64,000 nucleotides of DNA from CBDFLA01 sp965248915. GTDB lineage: Bacteria > Pseudomonadota > Alphaproteobacteria > M2410. Below are positions 8,907-17,365 of this stretch, piece by piece. Numbering within the stretch: position 1 is the first letter of the stretch; the number at the start of each line of letters is the position of its first letter. A program made the position numbers and the translations under genes. The notes under the pieces are model-generated. The model had not been told where the DNA came from and did no database searches. It saw nothing but the letters and a program-made list of their open reading frames with translations. The stretch is from NCBI GenBank assembly GCA_965248915.1, contig OZ252216.1, positions 868,001 to 932,000 on the forward strand, in the 5' to 3' direction.

Positions 8907-10208
8907 TCAGCTGTCTCTGTCAAACTCAAAGACAGTCTTACCGCCGACGAATGTGCGGATTGCACGTCCTTGAAACCGGCGTCCGTTATATGGGGTATTC
9001 TTTGACTTAGACTTGAGCTGGTCTTCTTTGAAGACATAAGGTGTGTCGAAGTCGACAAGGGCAAGATCGGCCGGGTACCCCGGAGCAATTTGCCCAGCCT
9101 TGAGCCCCAAGATCTTCGCCGGCTGGCTGGTTACTGAGGATAGCACGTTCAAAAGAGAGGTATGCTCATTGTGCGCAATCTCCAATAGGACCGGCAAGAG
9201 GGATTCAAGACCAACCGCGCCAAAGGCAGCATCGGCGAACGGTTGACGTTTGTCTTCAGGTCCTTGAGGGTCGTGTGATGACGTGACCACATCAATTACA
9301 CCGCGAGCCAGCCCATCAATCATTGCTAGACGATCATCTTCTGACCGAAGGGGTGGGGCGGTCTTAAAGAATGTGCGGTAAGTGGCAATATCAATTTCGT
9401 TGAGCGCGAGGTGTTGCGCCGACACCGCGCAAGTGATGGGAAGGCCTTTCTTCTTGGCCCGCTCGACGATCTCTAAACTTGCCCGGCAAGACACTTGCGA
9501 CAGATGATATCGCGCGCCCGTCAACCCAACCAGAGCGATATCGCGTTCCACAACGGTACTTTCTGCTTCCGTAGGAATGCCGACGAGGCCAAGGCGCGAG
9601 GAAAACTCGCTTTCGTTCATGCAACCGTCAGCGGCAAGATGTGGATCTTCGGCGTGATGGACGATAAGTGCGCCAATGCCTGCGGCATATTCCAGGGCCC
9701 GTCGCATCACTTGCGCATTCATGACCGACTTGCGGCCATCGGTAAATGCCACCGCACCGGCTTCGCGCAACAAACTCATTTCTGTCATGGCGGCCCCATT
9801 GAGACCGACCGTTAGAGCGCCCATGGGGTGCACATTGACAATGGCCGTGTCCCGCGCGCGTCGCTCGATGAAATCGACAAGGGACGCGTCGTCGATGACG
9901 GGATCGGTATCCGGCATAACAATGAGCGTTGTAACGCCACCTGCGGCAGCGGCTTCGCTGGCAGACTTCAGTGTTTCTTTGTGTTCGGCGCCTGGTTCAC
10001 CCGCAAAAACGCGCATGTCGATCAGGCCTGATGCCAAAACATGACCTTCGCAGTCAATGACGTCCGCGTGGCTTGGCGCCCCATCGTTGTGTAAGGCGGA
10101 GCCAGCATCGAGGATCACTCCATCTTCGAACAAGATGCCCCCGGGCCCGTCATATTTCGACGCAGGATCCACCAGCCGCGCATTCTTAAGCCAAGTCAGT
10201 CGTGTCAT
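8907..10208 (-). CDS. pyrC: Dihydroorotase-like protein (probably non-catalytic)
   Basis: This is an amidohydrolase of the class I dihydroorotase family, 433 residues, overlapping pyrB by an ATGA. It has the beta/alpha-barrel framework and several family landmarks (GVTTLIVMPDTDPVIDD, IVHHAED, YHLSQVS). The metal-binding HxH expected after GLID reads RVF at residues 66-68. The usual DHAPH catalytic aspartate motif is replaced by SSHDPQ at 310-315. In several bacteria such degenerate homologues (PyrC', PyrX) have no dihydroorotase activity and instead form the structural partner of aspartate carbamoyltransferase. A scaffold role with PyrB is therefore likelier than catalysis, and an active PyrC should be encoded elsewhere. 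Confidence 0.85.
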   Translation of the reverse strand: MTRLTWLKNARLVDPASKYDGPGGILFEDGVILDAGSALHNDGAPSHADVIDCEGHVLASGLIDMRVFAGEPGAEHKETLKSASEAAAAGGVTTLIVMPDTDPVIDDASLVDFIERRARDTAIVNVHPMGALTVGLNGAAMTEMSLLREAGAVAFTDGRKSVMNAQVMRRALEYAAGIGALIVHHAEDPHLAADGCMNESEFSSRLGLVGIPTEAESTVVERDIALVGLTGARYHLSQVSCRASLEIVERAKKKGLPITCAVSAQHLALNEIDIATYRTFFKTAPPLRSEDDRLAMIDGLARGVIDVVTSSHDPQGPEDKRQPFADAAFGAVGLESLLPVLLEIAHNEHTSLLNVLSSVTSQPAKILGLKAGQIAPGYPADLALVDFDTPYVFKEDQLKSKSKNTPYNGRRFQGRAIRTFVGGKTVFEFDRDS

Positions 10209-11197
10209 GACGTTGGCCCTCCATTATCCAGGCGTCTCGATAAGAGGTCCAGCATTGCCATCCGCACAGCGACGCCCATTTCCACTTGTTCTTGAATAAG
10301 GCTAACGTCCGGACTGTCAGCAACTTCGCTCTCGATTTCGACCCCTCTGTTCATGGGACCTGGATGCATCACCAGCGCGCCGGGCTTGGCATAGGAAAGC
10401 TTGTCGAAGTCGAGACCGTAGAGATGAAAATACTCACGCGTGGAAGGTACAAAGCTGCCGTTCATTCGCTCTCGTTGTAAGCGTAGCATCATGACGATGT
10501 CGCATCCCGCGAGCCCCTCGCGCATATCCGAAAATGTCTCGACCCCTAATCGGTTTGCGCTTGGGGGAAGCAGTGTCGGAGGCGCAACGAGGCGGACCTT
10601 AGCGCCCATGACGCTGAGAAGATGTATGTTGGACCGCGCAACTCGGCTGTGAAGCACGTCACCACAGATCGCGACTGTAAGCCCCTCAAATTTTTTGAAA
10701 TGTCGACGGATTGTCAGTGCGTCCAAGAGGGCCTGCGTTGGATGCTCATTCGAGCCGTCTCCGGCATTGACCACTGAGCAATCGACTTTCTGTGCCAGTA
10801 GATCAACCGCCCCTGACGACCCATGTCGAACGATCAAGATGTCAGGTCGCATGGCGTTGAGGGTCACCGCGGTATCAATGAGGGTTTCGCCCTTGTTCAC
10901 AGATGATGTCTTGACCGACATGTTCATCGTATCTGCGCCCAATCGTTTACCCGCCAACTCAAAACTGGCCTGGGTACGGGTTGAGGCTTCGAAGAATAGA
11001 TTGATGAGGGTGCGGCCTTTGAGGTGCGATAGCTTCTTGTCCACCCGTCTACTGAGATCGACATAAGAATCGGAAAGGTCGAGGATACCGGAGACCTGTC
11101 CGGCAGTGAGGCCCTGAATGCCCAAAAGGTGCCGATGAGGGAAATCCTCCAGCCCTGACGGCAATGGTGGACGCGTGTCTTTGCTAAAAGATGTCAT
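10205..11197 (-). CDS. pyrB: Aspartate carbamoyltransferase catalytic chain
   Basis: PyrB condenses carbamoyl phosphate with aspartate in de novo pyrimidine synthesis. The carbamoyl-phosphate signature FFEASTRTQASFE is present. So are the family sequences HGSSGAVDLLA, GDGSNEHPTQALLD, AICGDVLHSRVARSN and VMHPGPMNRGVEI. I chose the ATG at 11197 (MTSFSKDTRPPL). The open frame reaches a TTG at 11236, but those 13 residues look non-homologous. The stop overlaps the start of the dihydroorotase-like gene by 4 nt, consistent with a PyrB-PyrC' complex. Upstream on the same strand is a permease gene. No pyrI regulatory subunit is nearby. Confidence 0.95.
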   Translation of the reverse strand: MTSFSKDTRPPLPSGLEDFPHRHLLGIQGLTAGQVSGILDLSDSYVDLSRRVDKKLSHLKGRTLINLFFEASTRTQASFELAGKRLGADTMNMSVKTSSVNKGETLIDTAVTLNAMRPDILIVRHGSSGAVDLLAQKVDCSVVNAGDGSNEHPTQALLDALTIRRHFKKFEGLTVAICGDVLHSRVARSNIHLLSVMGAKVRLVAPPTLLPPSANRLGVETFSDMREGLAGCDIVMMLRLQRERMNGSFVPSTREYFHLYGLDFDKLSYAKPGALVMHPGPMNRGVEIESEVADSPDVSLIQEQVEMGVAVRMAMLDLLSRRLDNGGPTS

Positions 11198-11251
11198 TAA
11201 AGGTGGGTTTATAGGGGGTTGTTGGAAGACCCACAAGTTCTTTGTGAGGCC

Positions 11252-12178
11252 TTAAGGTAAGATCCACAAAGCCAAGGGCATGGTAAGCAATCCGGCCAAT
11301 GTTGTGGCGGTGATAATGGCGGCCATCAAGGTGAAGTCACCCCCCAATTGCCGCGCCAGGACATACGAAGACGAGGCCGTCGGGACGGCCGCGCAGAGGA
11401 TCGCAACTTCCCTCGCCAATCCCTGAACTCCGAACAGGGAACAAAAGACTGCTACAAGAACGGGCACCATTGCCAATTTTAACCCTGTGGCAAGTCCAAC
11501 CAAGAACTTCGAGTCCGAGGCGGTACGCAGGTTGAGCCCTGCTCCAACACTCAAAAGACCCAGGGCGAGGGCAGCACTCCCCAGAAGATCGGCGGCGGGG
11601 TAGATCACACCAGGCAAGCCAATATTGGTGAAGTTTAGGAACAATCCAGCGGCGCAAGACAAGATGAGCGGATTTCGGATCAAGAGATAGAGAATGCGGC
11701 TGAGTGTTGAGGGCTCATCTGCTGCGTGCTTGGTCAAGATAACGACGCTTAGAACGTTTACGGTTGGAACGAGCGTTGCGATAGCAAGGGCGGCGATGGT
11801 GACACCCTCATCACCGTAGAGTGCGGCGACAGCAGCCAATGCCACGAATCCATTCCAACGTAGACTTCCCTGGAACACACTGGAGTAGGAGGCGCCCGAC
11901 ATTCCGTACTTCGTGGGTAAAGTTCGACGAAGGACGGTGAGAACAAAGGCGACGGTGAATATCGCAGCAAGAAGTGCCGTTGCCATCGGAATGATTTGCA
12001 GGCTGCCGAGTTCAGCGGGCGCGATGGTTTTCAGAATGAGAGCCGGAAAGAGCACGAAGTAAACGACGCGCTCTACAAGCCGCCAAGCTTCATCGGTGGC
12101 GAATTCCAACAGTCGCAGGCTGTACCCAACAACGATGACAAGAAAGACCGGCACCAAGGCTGAGACAATGTCGATCAT
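11252..12178 (-). CDS. AEC family permease (auxin efflux carrier type)
   Basis: A 308-residue inner-membrane protein with about ten hydrophobic segments arranged as two halves, typical of the AEC family (MdcF/YfdV-like). Characterised bacterial members carry malonate or other carboxylates; the substrate here cannot be told from sequence. It starts MIDIVSALVPVFLVIVVGY. The C-terminal half contains LCAAVPTASSSYVLARQLGGD, the conserved stretch of this family. Its ATG overlaps the ruvX stop (ATGA), so it is translated from the same message as ruvX. Confidence 0.85.
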   Translation of the reverse strand: MIDIVSALVPVFLVIVVGYSLRLLEFATDEAWRLVERVVYFVLFPALILKTIAPAELGSLQIIPMATALLAAIFTVAFVLTVLRRTLPTKYGMSGASYSSVFQGSLRWNGFVALAAVAALYGDEGVTIAALAIATLVPTVNVLSVVILTKHAADEPSTLSRILYLLIRNPLILSCAAGLFLNFTNIGLPGVIYPAADLLGSAALALGLLSVGAGLNLRTASDSKFLVGLATGLKLAMVPVLVAVFCSLFGVQGLAREVAILCAAVPTASSSYVLARQLGGDFTLMAAIITATTLAGLLTMPLALWILP

Positions 12179-12648
12179 CTGATGTCTCGCGACAGTCGGT
12201 CAAGCAATCCTTGCAGAATATAAGCGGCAGCCATCTTGTCGACGAGTTCAGCTCTTCTTTTCCGGCTCGTATCCGCATCTAGTAGAGTCCTGGTCACGGC
12301 AGCAGTGGACAGTCGCTCGTCCCAAAGCAAGAGTGGAAGATCGAAATGCGGAATAATGTTGCGCGCGAAAGCACGCGTTGATTGGGCTCGCGGCCCCTCA
12401 CTTCCATCCATGTTGCGTGGAAGTCCTAGTACAAATCCCTTGATGTCTCGGTCTTCGACGACCGCGCGTATCGCCTCGACGTCTTGAGTGAGTTTCGATT
12501 TCTTGAGCGTCACCAGGGGGCTGGCGATCGTTCTGCTGGTGTCGGAAACCGCCAGACCAATCGTCTTTGTTCCTAAGTCGAACCCAAGGAGCGCGCCACC
12601 CAATGGCAAGGCATCGACAAATTCCTGTAATTCCGTGTTGTCACTCAT
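12175..12648 (-). CDS. ruvX: Putative pre-16S rRNA nuclease / Holliday junction resolvase YqgF
   Basis: A 157-residue RNase H-fold protein of the YqgF/RuvX family. Proposed roles are 16S rRNA 5'-end maturation and Holliday-junction resolution. Family motifs are LLGFDLGTKTIGLAVSD (first catalytic Asp), the GFVLGLPRNMDGSEG motif, LLLWDERLST and the C-terminal VDKMAAAYILQGLLD with the last Asp. Its start overlaps the VOC gene stop and its stop overlaps the permease start, both by 4 nt, so it sits in the middle of a tight operon. Confidence 0.93.
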   Translation of the reverse strand: MSDNTELQEFVDALPLGGALLGFDLGTKTIGLAVSDTSRTIASPLVTLKKSKLTQDVEAIRAVVEDRDIKGFVLGLPRNMDGSEGPRAQSTRAFARNIIPHFDLPLLLWDERLSTAAVTRTLLDADTSRKRRAELVDKMAAAYILQGLLDRLSRDIR

Positions 12649-13019
12649 GGTCTCTGGCCAATTTCAACTCGGTTGCCCGCCGGGTCACGAACGAAGAAAC
12701 GTCTAAGGCCATGTGGCTCCGTCTCTTCATCAATGATCTCAAAGGCAGCCTTCTCCAATTGGGATTTGGCAGTTTGGAGGTCGTCGACCAGATAGCAGAC
12801 GTGGCGTTTGCTGGTTTCATTTTGCGGGGCCGGCTCAATGCTCACATGTAGTTGAGTGGAGCCGACCTGAAACCAAGCCCCCCCACGGGCCGCGAGAGGC
12901 GCAGGTTTCTCAATGGCGGGCAGTCCCAAAACACTGCCGTAGAAATGAAGGGCAGCCTCCTCGAGCGCCGGCGGCACTGTAACTTGTATATGGTCTATGG
13001 CATTGATTTTGAGGGACAT
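12645..13019 (-). CDS. VOC-fold (glyoxalase/extradiol dioxygenase-like) protein
   Basis: A small single-domain protein of the vicinal-oxygen-chelate superfamily. INAIDHIQVTVPP carries the N-terminal metal His. Later come HVSIEP, HVCYLVDDL and FFVRDPAGNRVEI, where the closing Glu is the usual last metal ligand. The substrate is unknown. I place the start at the ATG at 13019; an ATG at 13055 would add 12 residues and has a GGGGGG upstream, so it is a real alternative. It is first in the run leading to ruvX, the permease and pyrB. Confidence 0.8.
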   Translation of the reverse strand: MSLKINAIDHIQVTVPPALEEAALHFYGSVLGLPAIEKPAPLAARGGAWFQVGSTQLHVSIEPAPQNETSKRHVCYLVDDLQTAKSQLEKAAFEIIDEETEPHGLRRFFVRDPAGNRVEIGQRP

Positions 13020-13165
13020 ATGTGGACTGGGCTGCTTGAGGGGAGTCGCGCGCATTATGCGCGGGCAATCCCCCCTGTCAAACCAGGAAGTCTGAGACTT
13101 GCCACAGGCCCCAGTGGCTGGTACTCGTCTCCGCCTGTCCCAAGATTGATGACTGTAGAGGGCTT

Positions 13166-13453
13166 ATGTCGGTCGACACAGAAACCGTCCGGCGCATCGC
13201 GCATTTGGCGCGGATCGCCGTTGAAGAAGATGACTTGGCGCCCATGACGGGCGAGCTGAACACCATTCTTGAGTGGGTCGAGCAATTGGCAGAGGTCAAC
13301 ACCGACGGGGTTGTTCCGATGACCAGTGCCGTCGACGCCAAGTTGAGATGGCGCAAGGACGAGGTTACCGACGGTGGTTATGCCGCAAAAGTAACCCAGA
13401 ACGCGCCGGAATCAGATGACGGCTTCTTCACTGTTCCGAAAGTGGTGGAGTAG
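13166..13453 (+). CDS. gatC: Aspartyl/glutamyl-tRNA amidotransferase subunit C
   Basis: GatC is the small stabilising subunit of the GatCAB amidotransferase, which converts Glu-tRNA(Gln) (and Asp-tRNA(Asn) where needed) to the amidated forms. The 95-residue sequence begins MSVDTETVRRIAHLARIAV and has the conserved LNTILEWVEQLAEVNTDGV and the C-terminal GFFTVPKVVE. A GAGGG precedes the ATG. gatA follows after 3 nt, and all three subunits form one operon. Confidence 0.96.
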   Translation: MSVDTETVRRIAHLARIAVEEDDLAPMTGELNTILEWVEQLAEVNTDGVVPMTSAVDAKLRWRKDEVTDGGYAAKVTQNAPESDDGFFTVPKVVE

Positions 13454-13456
13454 GCC

Positions 13457-14935
13457 ATGACCGATCTGACGCATCTTACGCTCGCCCAAGCGAGAAACGG
13501 GCTTTTGAACAAAGATTTTACCTCAATCGAGCTGACCGAGGCACATATTGACGCCATCGAAAAGGCGCGTGCTCTGAACTGCTTCGTCGTTGAAACGCCA
13601 GACCACGCGCGCGAGATGGCCAAAATATCTGATGAGCGCCTAGCCAAAGGCAATGCAGGCCCGCTGGAGGGGCTGCCACTCGGGATCAAAGACCTCTTTT
13701 GCACCAATGGTGTTCAGACAACAGCCGGCAGTCACATCCTCGAGGGGTTTGAGCCTGTCTACGAGTCGACGGTTTCAGAAAACCTCTGGAACGATGGCGC
13801 GGTGATGTTGGGCAAACTCAATCTCGACGAATTCGCGATGGGATCCTCCAATGAAACGAGTTTTTTTGGTAATGTTGTGAATCCGTGGAGACGGGCCGGT
13901 GAGGACACGCCGCTGGTACCAGGCGGATCATCCGGTGGTTCTTCGGCCTCCGTTGCCGCACGTCTGGCGCTCGGCGCCACAGGCACCGATACAGGTGGGT
14001 CAATTCGACAACCTGCGGCCTTAACGGGGATCGTTGGCATGAAGCCTACCTATGGGCGCTGCTCACGGTGGGGCATCGTTGCTTTTGCGTCTTCTCTGGA
14101 TCAAGCAGGGCCTTTGACACGCACCGTTGAAGACGCAGCCATCATGTTGAAATCCATGGCGAGCTTTGACCCGAAAGATTCAACCAGCGTAGATCGACGG
14201 GTGCCTGACTATGAGAAGGCGCTAACCGGTGACGTGCGTGGACTTAAGATCGGAATCCCCAAGGAGTATCGCATAGAAGGCATGCCGCAAGAGATCGAAG
14301 ATCTCTGGCAAAAGGGTGTCACCTGGCTGAAAGACGCAGGCGCTGAAATTGTCGACATCTCTTTGCCACACACAAAATATGCTTTGCCGGTCTATTACAT
14401 TGTGGCACCAGCCGAAGCGTCATCAAACCTGGCGCGCTACGACGGCGTTCGCTTCGGTCAACGCGAGGGGGACGGCGATGTTACTCACATGTATGAGCAA
14501 ACCAGGGCCGCTGGATTTGGCGATGAGGTCAAACGACGGGTTTTGATTGGAACCTACGTGCTTTCTGCCGGGTATTATGATGCCTACTATTTGAAGGCAC
14601 AGAAGGTGCGCACCTTGATTGTGCAAGACTTCAAAGAGGTCTTCAAGTCCGTCGATGCGATCCTGACGCCTTCCACTCCAAGTGCAGCCTTTGGGGCAGG
14701 GGAAAAAGCAAACGATCCTCTCTCGATGTACCTGAATGATGTGTTCACGGTGACCGGCAACTTGGCAGGCCTTCCAGGTGTCTCTGTGCCAGCAGGTCTG
14801 AGTTCAGAAGGATTGCCGCTCGGATTGCAAGTACTTGGAAAACCGTTTGATGAGGAAATGGTTTTCCGCGTGGGCCACGTCATCGAAAAGTTCGCTGCCT
14901 TTGATGCCAAACCTGAAACATGGTGGAGGGCGTAA
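13457..14935 (+). CDS. gatA: Aspartyl/glutamyl-tRNA amidotransferase subunit A
   Basis: GatA is the glutaminase subunit that supplies ammonia to GatB through a channel. It is a 492-residue amidase-signature protein. The Lys-cisSer-Ser triad is visible as the Lys in LGIKDLFC, the Ser in PGGSSGGSSASVAA and the Ser in TDTGGSIRQPAA. The MKPTYGRCSRWGIVAFASSLDQAGP stretch is also characteristic. Start ATG at 13457 is preceded by GGAG. Its stop is only 2 nt before the gatB start. Confidence 0.97.
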   Translation: MTDLTHLTLAQARNGLLNKDFTSIELTEAHIDAIEKARALNCFVVETPDHAREMAKISDERLAKGNAGPLEGLPLGIKDLFCTNGVQTTAGSHILEGFEPVYESTVSENLWNDGAVMLGKLNLDEFAMGSSNETSFFGNVVNPWRRAGEDTPLVPGGSSGGSSASVAARLALGATGTDTGGSIRQPAALTGIVGMKPTYGRCSRWGIVAFASSLDQAGPLTRTVEDAAIMLKSMASFDPKDSTSVDRRVPDYEKALTGDVRGLKIGIPKEYRIEGMPQEIEDLWQKGVTWLKDAGAEIVDISLPHTKYALPVYYIVAPAEASSNLARYDGVRFGQREGDGDVTHMYEQTRAAGFGDEVKRRVLIGTYVLSAGYYDAYYLKAQKVRTLIVQDFKEVFKSVDAILTPSTPSAAFGAGEKANDPLSMYLNDVFTVTGNLAGLPGVSVPAGLSSEGLPLGLQVLGKPFDEEMVFRVGHVIEKFAAFDAKPETWWRA

Positions 14936-14937
14936 AG

Positions 14938-16401
14938 ATGGCCGAAGAAAACAAAAACCTCATGAAAGGCGCGACCGGTGACTGGGAAGTTGTCATTGGG
15001 TTGGAAGTCCATGCCCAAGTGGTTTCCAACGCCAAACTGTTCTCAGGCGCTTCAGCCACCTTTGGGGCCGAACCAAACGAACATGTCTCATTGGTTGATG
15101 TGGCCATGCCCGGCATGTTGCCGGTGATCAATGAGAAGTGTATCGAGCAAGCCGTACGCACAGGGTTGGGTATCAAAGCCCAGATCAATTTGCGCTCCGT
15201 ATTCGATCGAAAGAACTATTTCTATCCCGACCTCCCGCAAGGCTATCAAATCTCGCAGTTCAAGCATCCAATCGTGGGCGAAGGTATCGTCATTGTCGAC
15301 TTGCCCGATGGGTCCTCATTCGAAGTCGGCATCGAACGCCTCCACCTTGAACAAGATGCCGGAAAAAGCATTCACGACCTTCATCCTTCGCTCTCCTACG
15401 TCGATCTCAACAGATCCGGAATCGCGTTGATGGAAATCGTGTCGAAGCCAGATATGAGATCAGCCGAACAAGCGGCTGCTTACGTAAGAAAACTCCGATC
15501 CATTTTGCGCTACTTGGGAACTTGCGACGGTAATATGGAGCAGGGCTCCATGCGTGCTGATGTCAACGTGTCCGTGCGGCGTCCCGGTGATCCATTGGGC
15601 ACCCGATGTGAAATGAAGAACATCAACTCGCTCCGGTTCATTCAGCAATCCGTTGATTATGAAGCAATGAGGCAAATTGAGATTCTCGAAGCAGGCGGCG
15701 AGATTGCACAACAAACCCGTCTGTTCGATTCGCGAAACGGTGAAACACGTCCCATGCGCTCAAAGGAAGAAGCGCACGACTATCGTTACTTCCCCGACCC
15801 TGATCTGCTGCCACTCGAATTGGACAGCGATTGGGTTGCGCAAATCAAAGCCGAATTGCCCGAGCTGCCCGACGAAAAAAAGGCGCGCTTCATTGACGAG
15901 TACAAACTCTCGGCCTATGACGCCAGCGTTTTGGTGTCAGAAAAAGAGAGATCTGAGTTCTTTGAAGCAGTGGCCAAAGGTCGCGATGCAAAACTCGCGG
16001 CCAATTGGGTCATGGGCGACTTCTTTGGTGCGCTGAACAGATCCAGCCTATCGATTTCCGACAGTGCCGTTTCTGCCGACCAACTTGGCAAGCTCATTGA
16101 TCTCATCAGCGATGCAACAATTTCGGGCCGGATCGCGAAACAAGTTTTCGAGATCATGTTTGAAAGTGGAGGTGATCCTGCGACGATTGTCGATGAGCAA
16201 GGCCTCAAGCAGGTCACCGATACAAGCGCGATCGAGGCGGAAATCGACAAGATTATTGGATCCAATCCCGACAAGGTTGCCGAATACAAAGAAAAGCCAA
16301 AAATGTTGGGTTGGTTTGTCGGTCAAGTGATGCAAGCCACAAGTGGAAAAGCTAATCCTCAGATGGTCAATGAGATTTTGAAGCGCAAACTCGACGAATA
16401 A
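14938..16401 (+). CDS. gatB: Aspartyl/glutamyl-tRNA amidotransferase subunit B
   Basis: GatB is the kinase/transamidase subunit that activates the misacylated tRNA and amidates it. It has the N-terminal catalytic domain (WEVVIGLEVHAQV, RKNYFYPDLPQGYQISQ, DVNVSVRRPGDPLGTRCEMKN), the helical middle domain and a C-terminal YqeY-like tail. The ATG at 14938 is chosen because a GGAGGG sequence inside the gatA end lies about 9 nt upstream. The frame is open for six more codons. Full length, 487 residues. Confidence 0.97.
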   Translation: MAEENKNLMKGATGDWEVVIGLEVHAQVVSNAKLFSGASATFGAEPNEHVSLVDVAMPGMLPVINEKCIEQAVRTGLGIKAQINLRSVFDRKNYFYPDLPQGYQISQFKHPIVGEGIVIVDLPDGSSFEVGIERLHLEQDAGKSIHDLHPSLSYVDLNRSGIALMEIVSKPDMRSAEQAAAYVRKLRSILRYLGTCDGNMEQGSMRADVNVSVRRPGDPLGTRCEMKNINSLRFIQQSVDYEAMRQIEILEAGGEIAQQTRLFDSRNGETRPMRSKEEAHDYRYFPDPDLLPLELDSDWVAQIKAELPELPDEKKARFIDEYKLSAYDASVLVSEKERSEFFEAVAKGRDAKLAANWVMGDFFGALNRSSLSISDSAVSADQLGKLIDLISDATISGRIAKQVFEIMFESGGDPATIVDEQGLKQVTDTSAIEAEIDKIIGSNPDKVAEYKEKPKMLGWFVGQVMQATSGKANPQMVNEILKRKLDE

Positions 16402-16573
16402 TCGTTCAGCTCCTGTATTTTTCGTAATGTTACGTCATATGTGCACGTAGTGGTGTTGTCATGTGAGCCGTAACTGACTCAAAACACGATTTTCGCACGT
16501 TGAGTTGATGCGAAATTAGAGTCATCGTGACGAGACCTCTTTCTGTTTTTTGACGCGCAACACACGCACGATG

Positions 16574-16610
16574 ACGCACGAAAATCTGTTCCAAGACGTG
16601 TTTCGTGCGT
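16574..16610. repeat. Perfect 10-bp inverted repeat
   Basis: ACGCACGAAA at 16574-16583 is the exact reverse complement of TTTCGTGCGT at 16601-16610, with a 17-nt spacer. There is no T-run after it, so it is not an obvious intrinsic terminator. An operator or RNA structure in the leader of the H1-like gene is possible. Confidence 0.6.
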
Positions 16611-16815
16611 AACCAAAGTGAATCGAAACGAATCGAAAATGTACAAACAGTGCGAAACACTCATCTGAATTCGCAAAAACAAGTTCAATGAAAACAATCA
16701 AAACATTACGTAATTCGCGTCTTCAAATCGTTACAAACACAAGTGCACAACAATGTTTTTTGCACATTCGATGCATTCAGTTGGTTGATTATTGAAAGTC
16801 TGTTGAAATTTTTGG

Positions 16816-16837
16816 CTTGCAAAAGGGTTTTTGCAAG
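16816..16837. repeat. Perfect 9-bp inverted repeat near the H1-like gene start
   Basis: CTTGCAAAA at 16816-16824 and TTTTGCAAG at 16829-16837 are reverse complements around a GGGT loop. It ends about 52 nt before the ATG at 16890. In the transcript it would form a hairpin upstream of the ribosome-binding site; as DNA it would be a palindromic operator. No run of T follows. Confidence 0.65.
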
Positions 16838-16889
16838 ATTTAGCTTCTGATTCTCTGCATCTCTTTAACTTTCAAGGGGGCTTACGATA

Positions 16890-17339
16890 ATGGCTCGTAA
16901 GGCAACAAAGAAGAAAGCCGCTAAGCGGAAGACCGCGAAGCGGAAAGCACCAGCAAAGCGCAAGGCCCCAGCCAAGCGCAAGGCTGCTAAGAAAAAGACC
17001 GCTAAGCGGAAGACAGCTAAGCGGAAGGCTCCGGCCAAAAGAAAAGCCGCTAAGCGGAAAACTGCTAAGCGGAAGGCTCCTAAGCGGAAAGCCGCAAAGA
17101 AGAAGACCGCTAAGCGGAAGGCTCCTAAGCGGAAAGCCGCGAAGAAGAAGACCGCTAAGCGGAAGGCTCCTAAGCGCAAAGCCGCTAAGAAGAAGACTGC
17201 TAAGCGGAAGGCTCCTAAGCGCAAAGCCGCTAAGAAGAAGACCGCAAAGCGGAAGGCTCCTAAGCGGAAAGCCGCCAAGCGCAGAGCACCAGCTAAGCGT
17301 AAGGCCGCTCGTCGCAAGACAGCCAAAAAAAAGCGGTAG
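16890..17339 (+). CDS. Histone H1-like Lys/Ala-rich repeat protein
   Basis: The 149-residue protein is made almost wholly of Lys, Arg, Ala, Pro and Thr in units such as KRKAPKRKAAKKKTA, without acidic residues. Proteins of this kind resemble eukaryotic histone H1 tails and bacterial AlgP/HC2-like proteins and bind DNA non-specifically; a nucleoid-compaction role is the natural reading. The start ATG has a good AAGGGGGC sequence upstream. Four perfect-register copies of a 45-bp repeat lie in its second half. Similar Lys/Ala repeats form the tail of TopA in this window. The length is likely to vary between strains because of the tandem repeats. Confidence 0.85.
   Translation: MARKATKKKAAKRKTAKRKAPAKRKAPAKRKAAKKKTAKRKTAKRKAPAKRKAAKRKTAKRKAPKRKAAKKKTAKRKAPKRKAAKKKTAKRKAPKRKAAKKKTAKRKAPKRKAAKKKTAKRKAPKRKAAKRRAPAKRKAARRKTAKKKR
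17073..17277 (+). repeat. 45-bp tandem repeat inside the H1-like gene
   Basis: Four consecutive 45-bp units (17073-17117, 17118-17162, 17163-17207, 17208-17252) plus a partial fifth encode KAPKRKAAKKKTAKR each. Copies differ only at a few third positions. The unit length is a multiple of three, so gain or loss keeps the frame. Confidence 0.9.
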
Positions 17340-17365
17340 CACCTTCTACCCAAAAGCGTTCAACG

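Larger units (their letters stand above)
16402..16889. other. Long AT-rich leader upstream of the H1-like gene
   Basis: About 490 bases with no supported ORF. Composition is clearly more AT-rich than the genes on either side. It carries two perfect inverted repeats (16574-16610 and 16816-16837), listed separately. It also has a direct repeat AATCGAAA at about 16621-16638 and a small CGTAA-TG-TTACG hairpin just after gatB. The sequence probably holds the gatB transcript end and the promoter and 5' leader of the H1-like gene. Confidence 0.6.

Noticed and set aside
16872..17353. Long minus-strand ORFs opposite the H1-like gene
   Set aside because: They are the antisense reading of the Lys/Ala repeats, giving Leu/Arg/Phe-rich repeats; no ribosome-binding site or homology.
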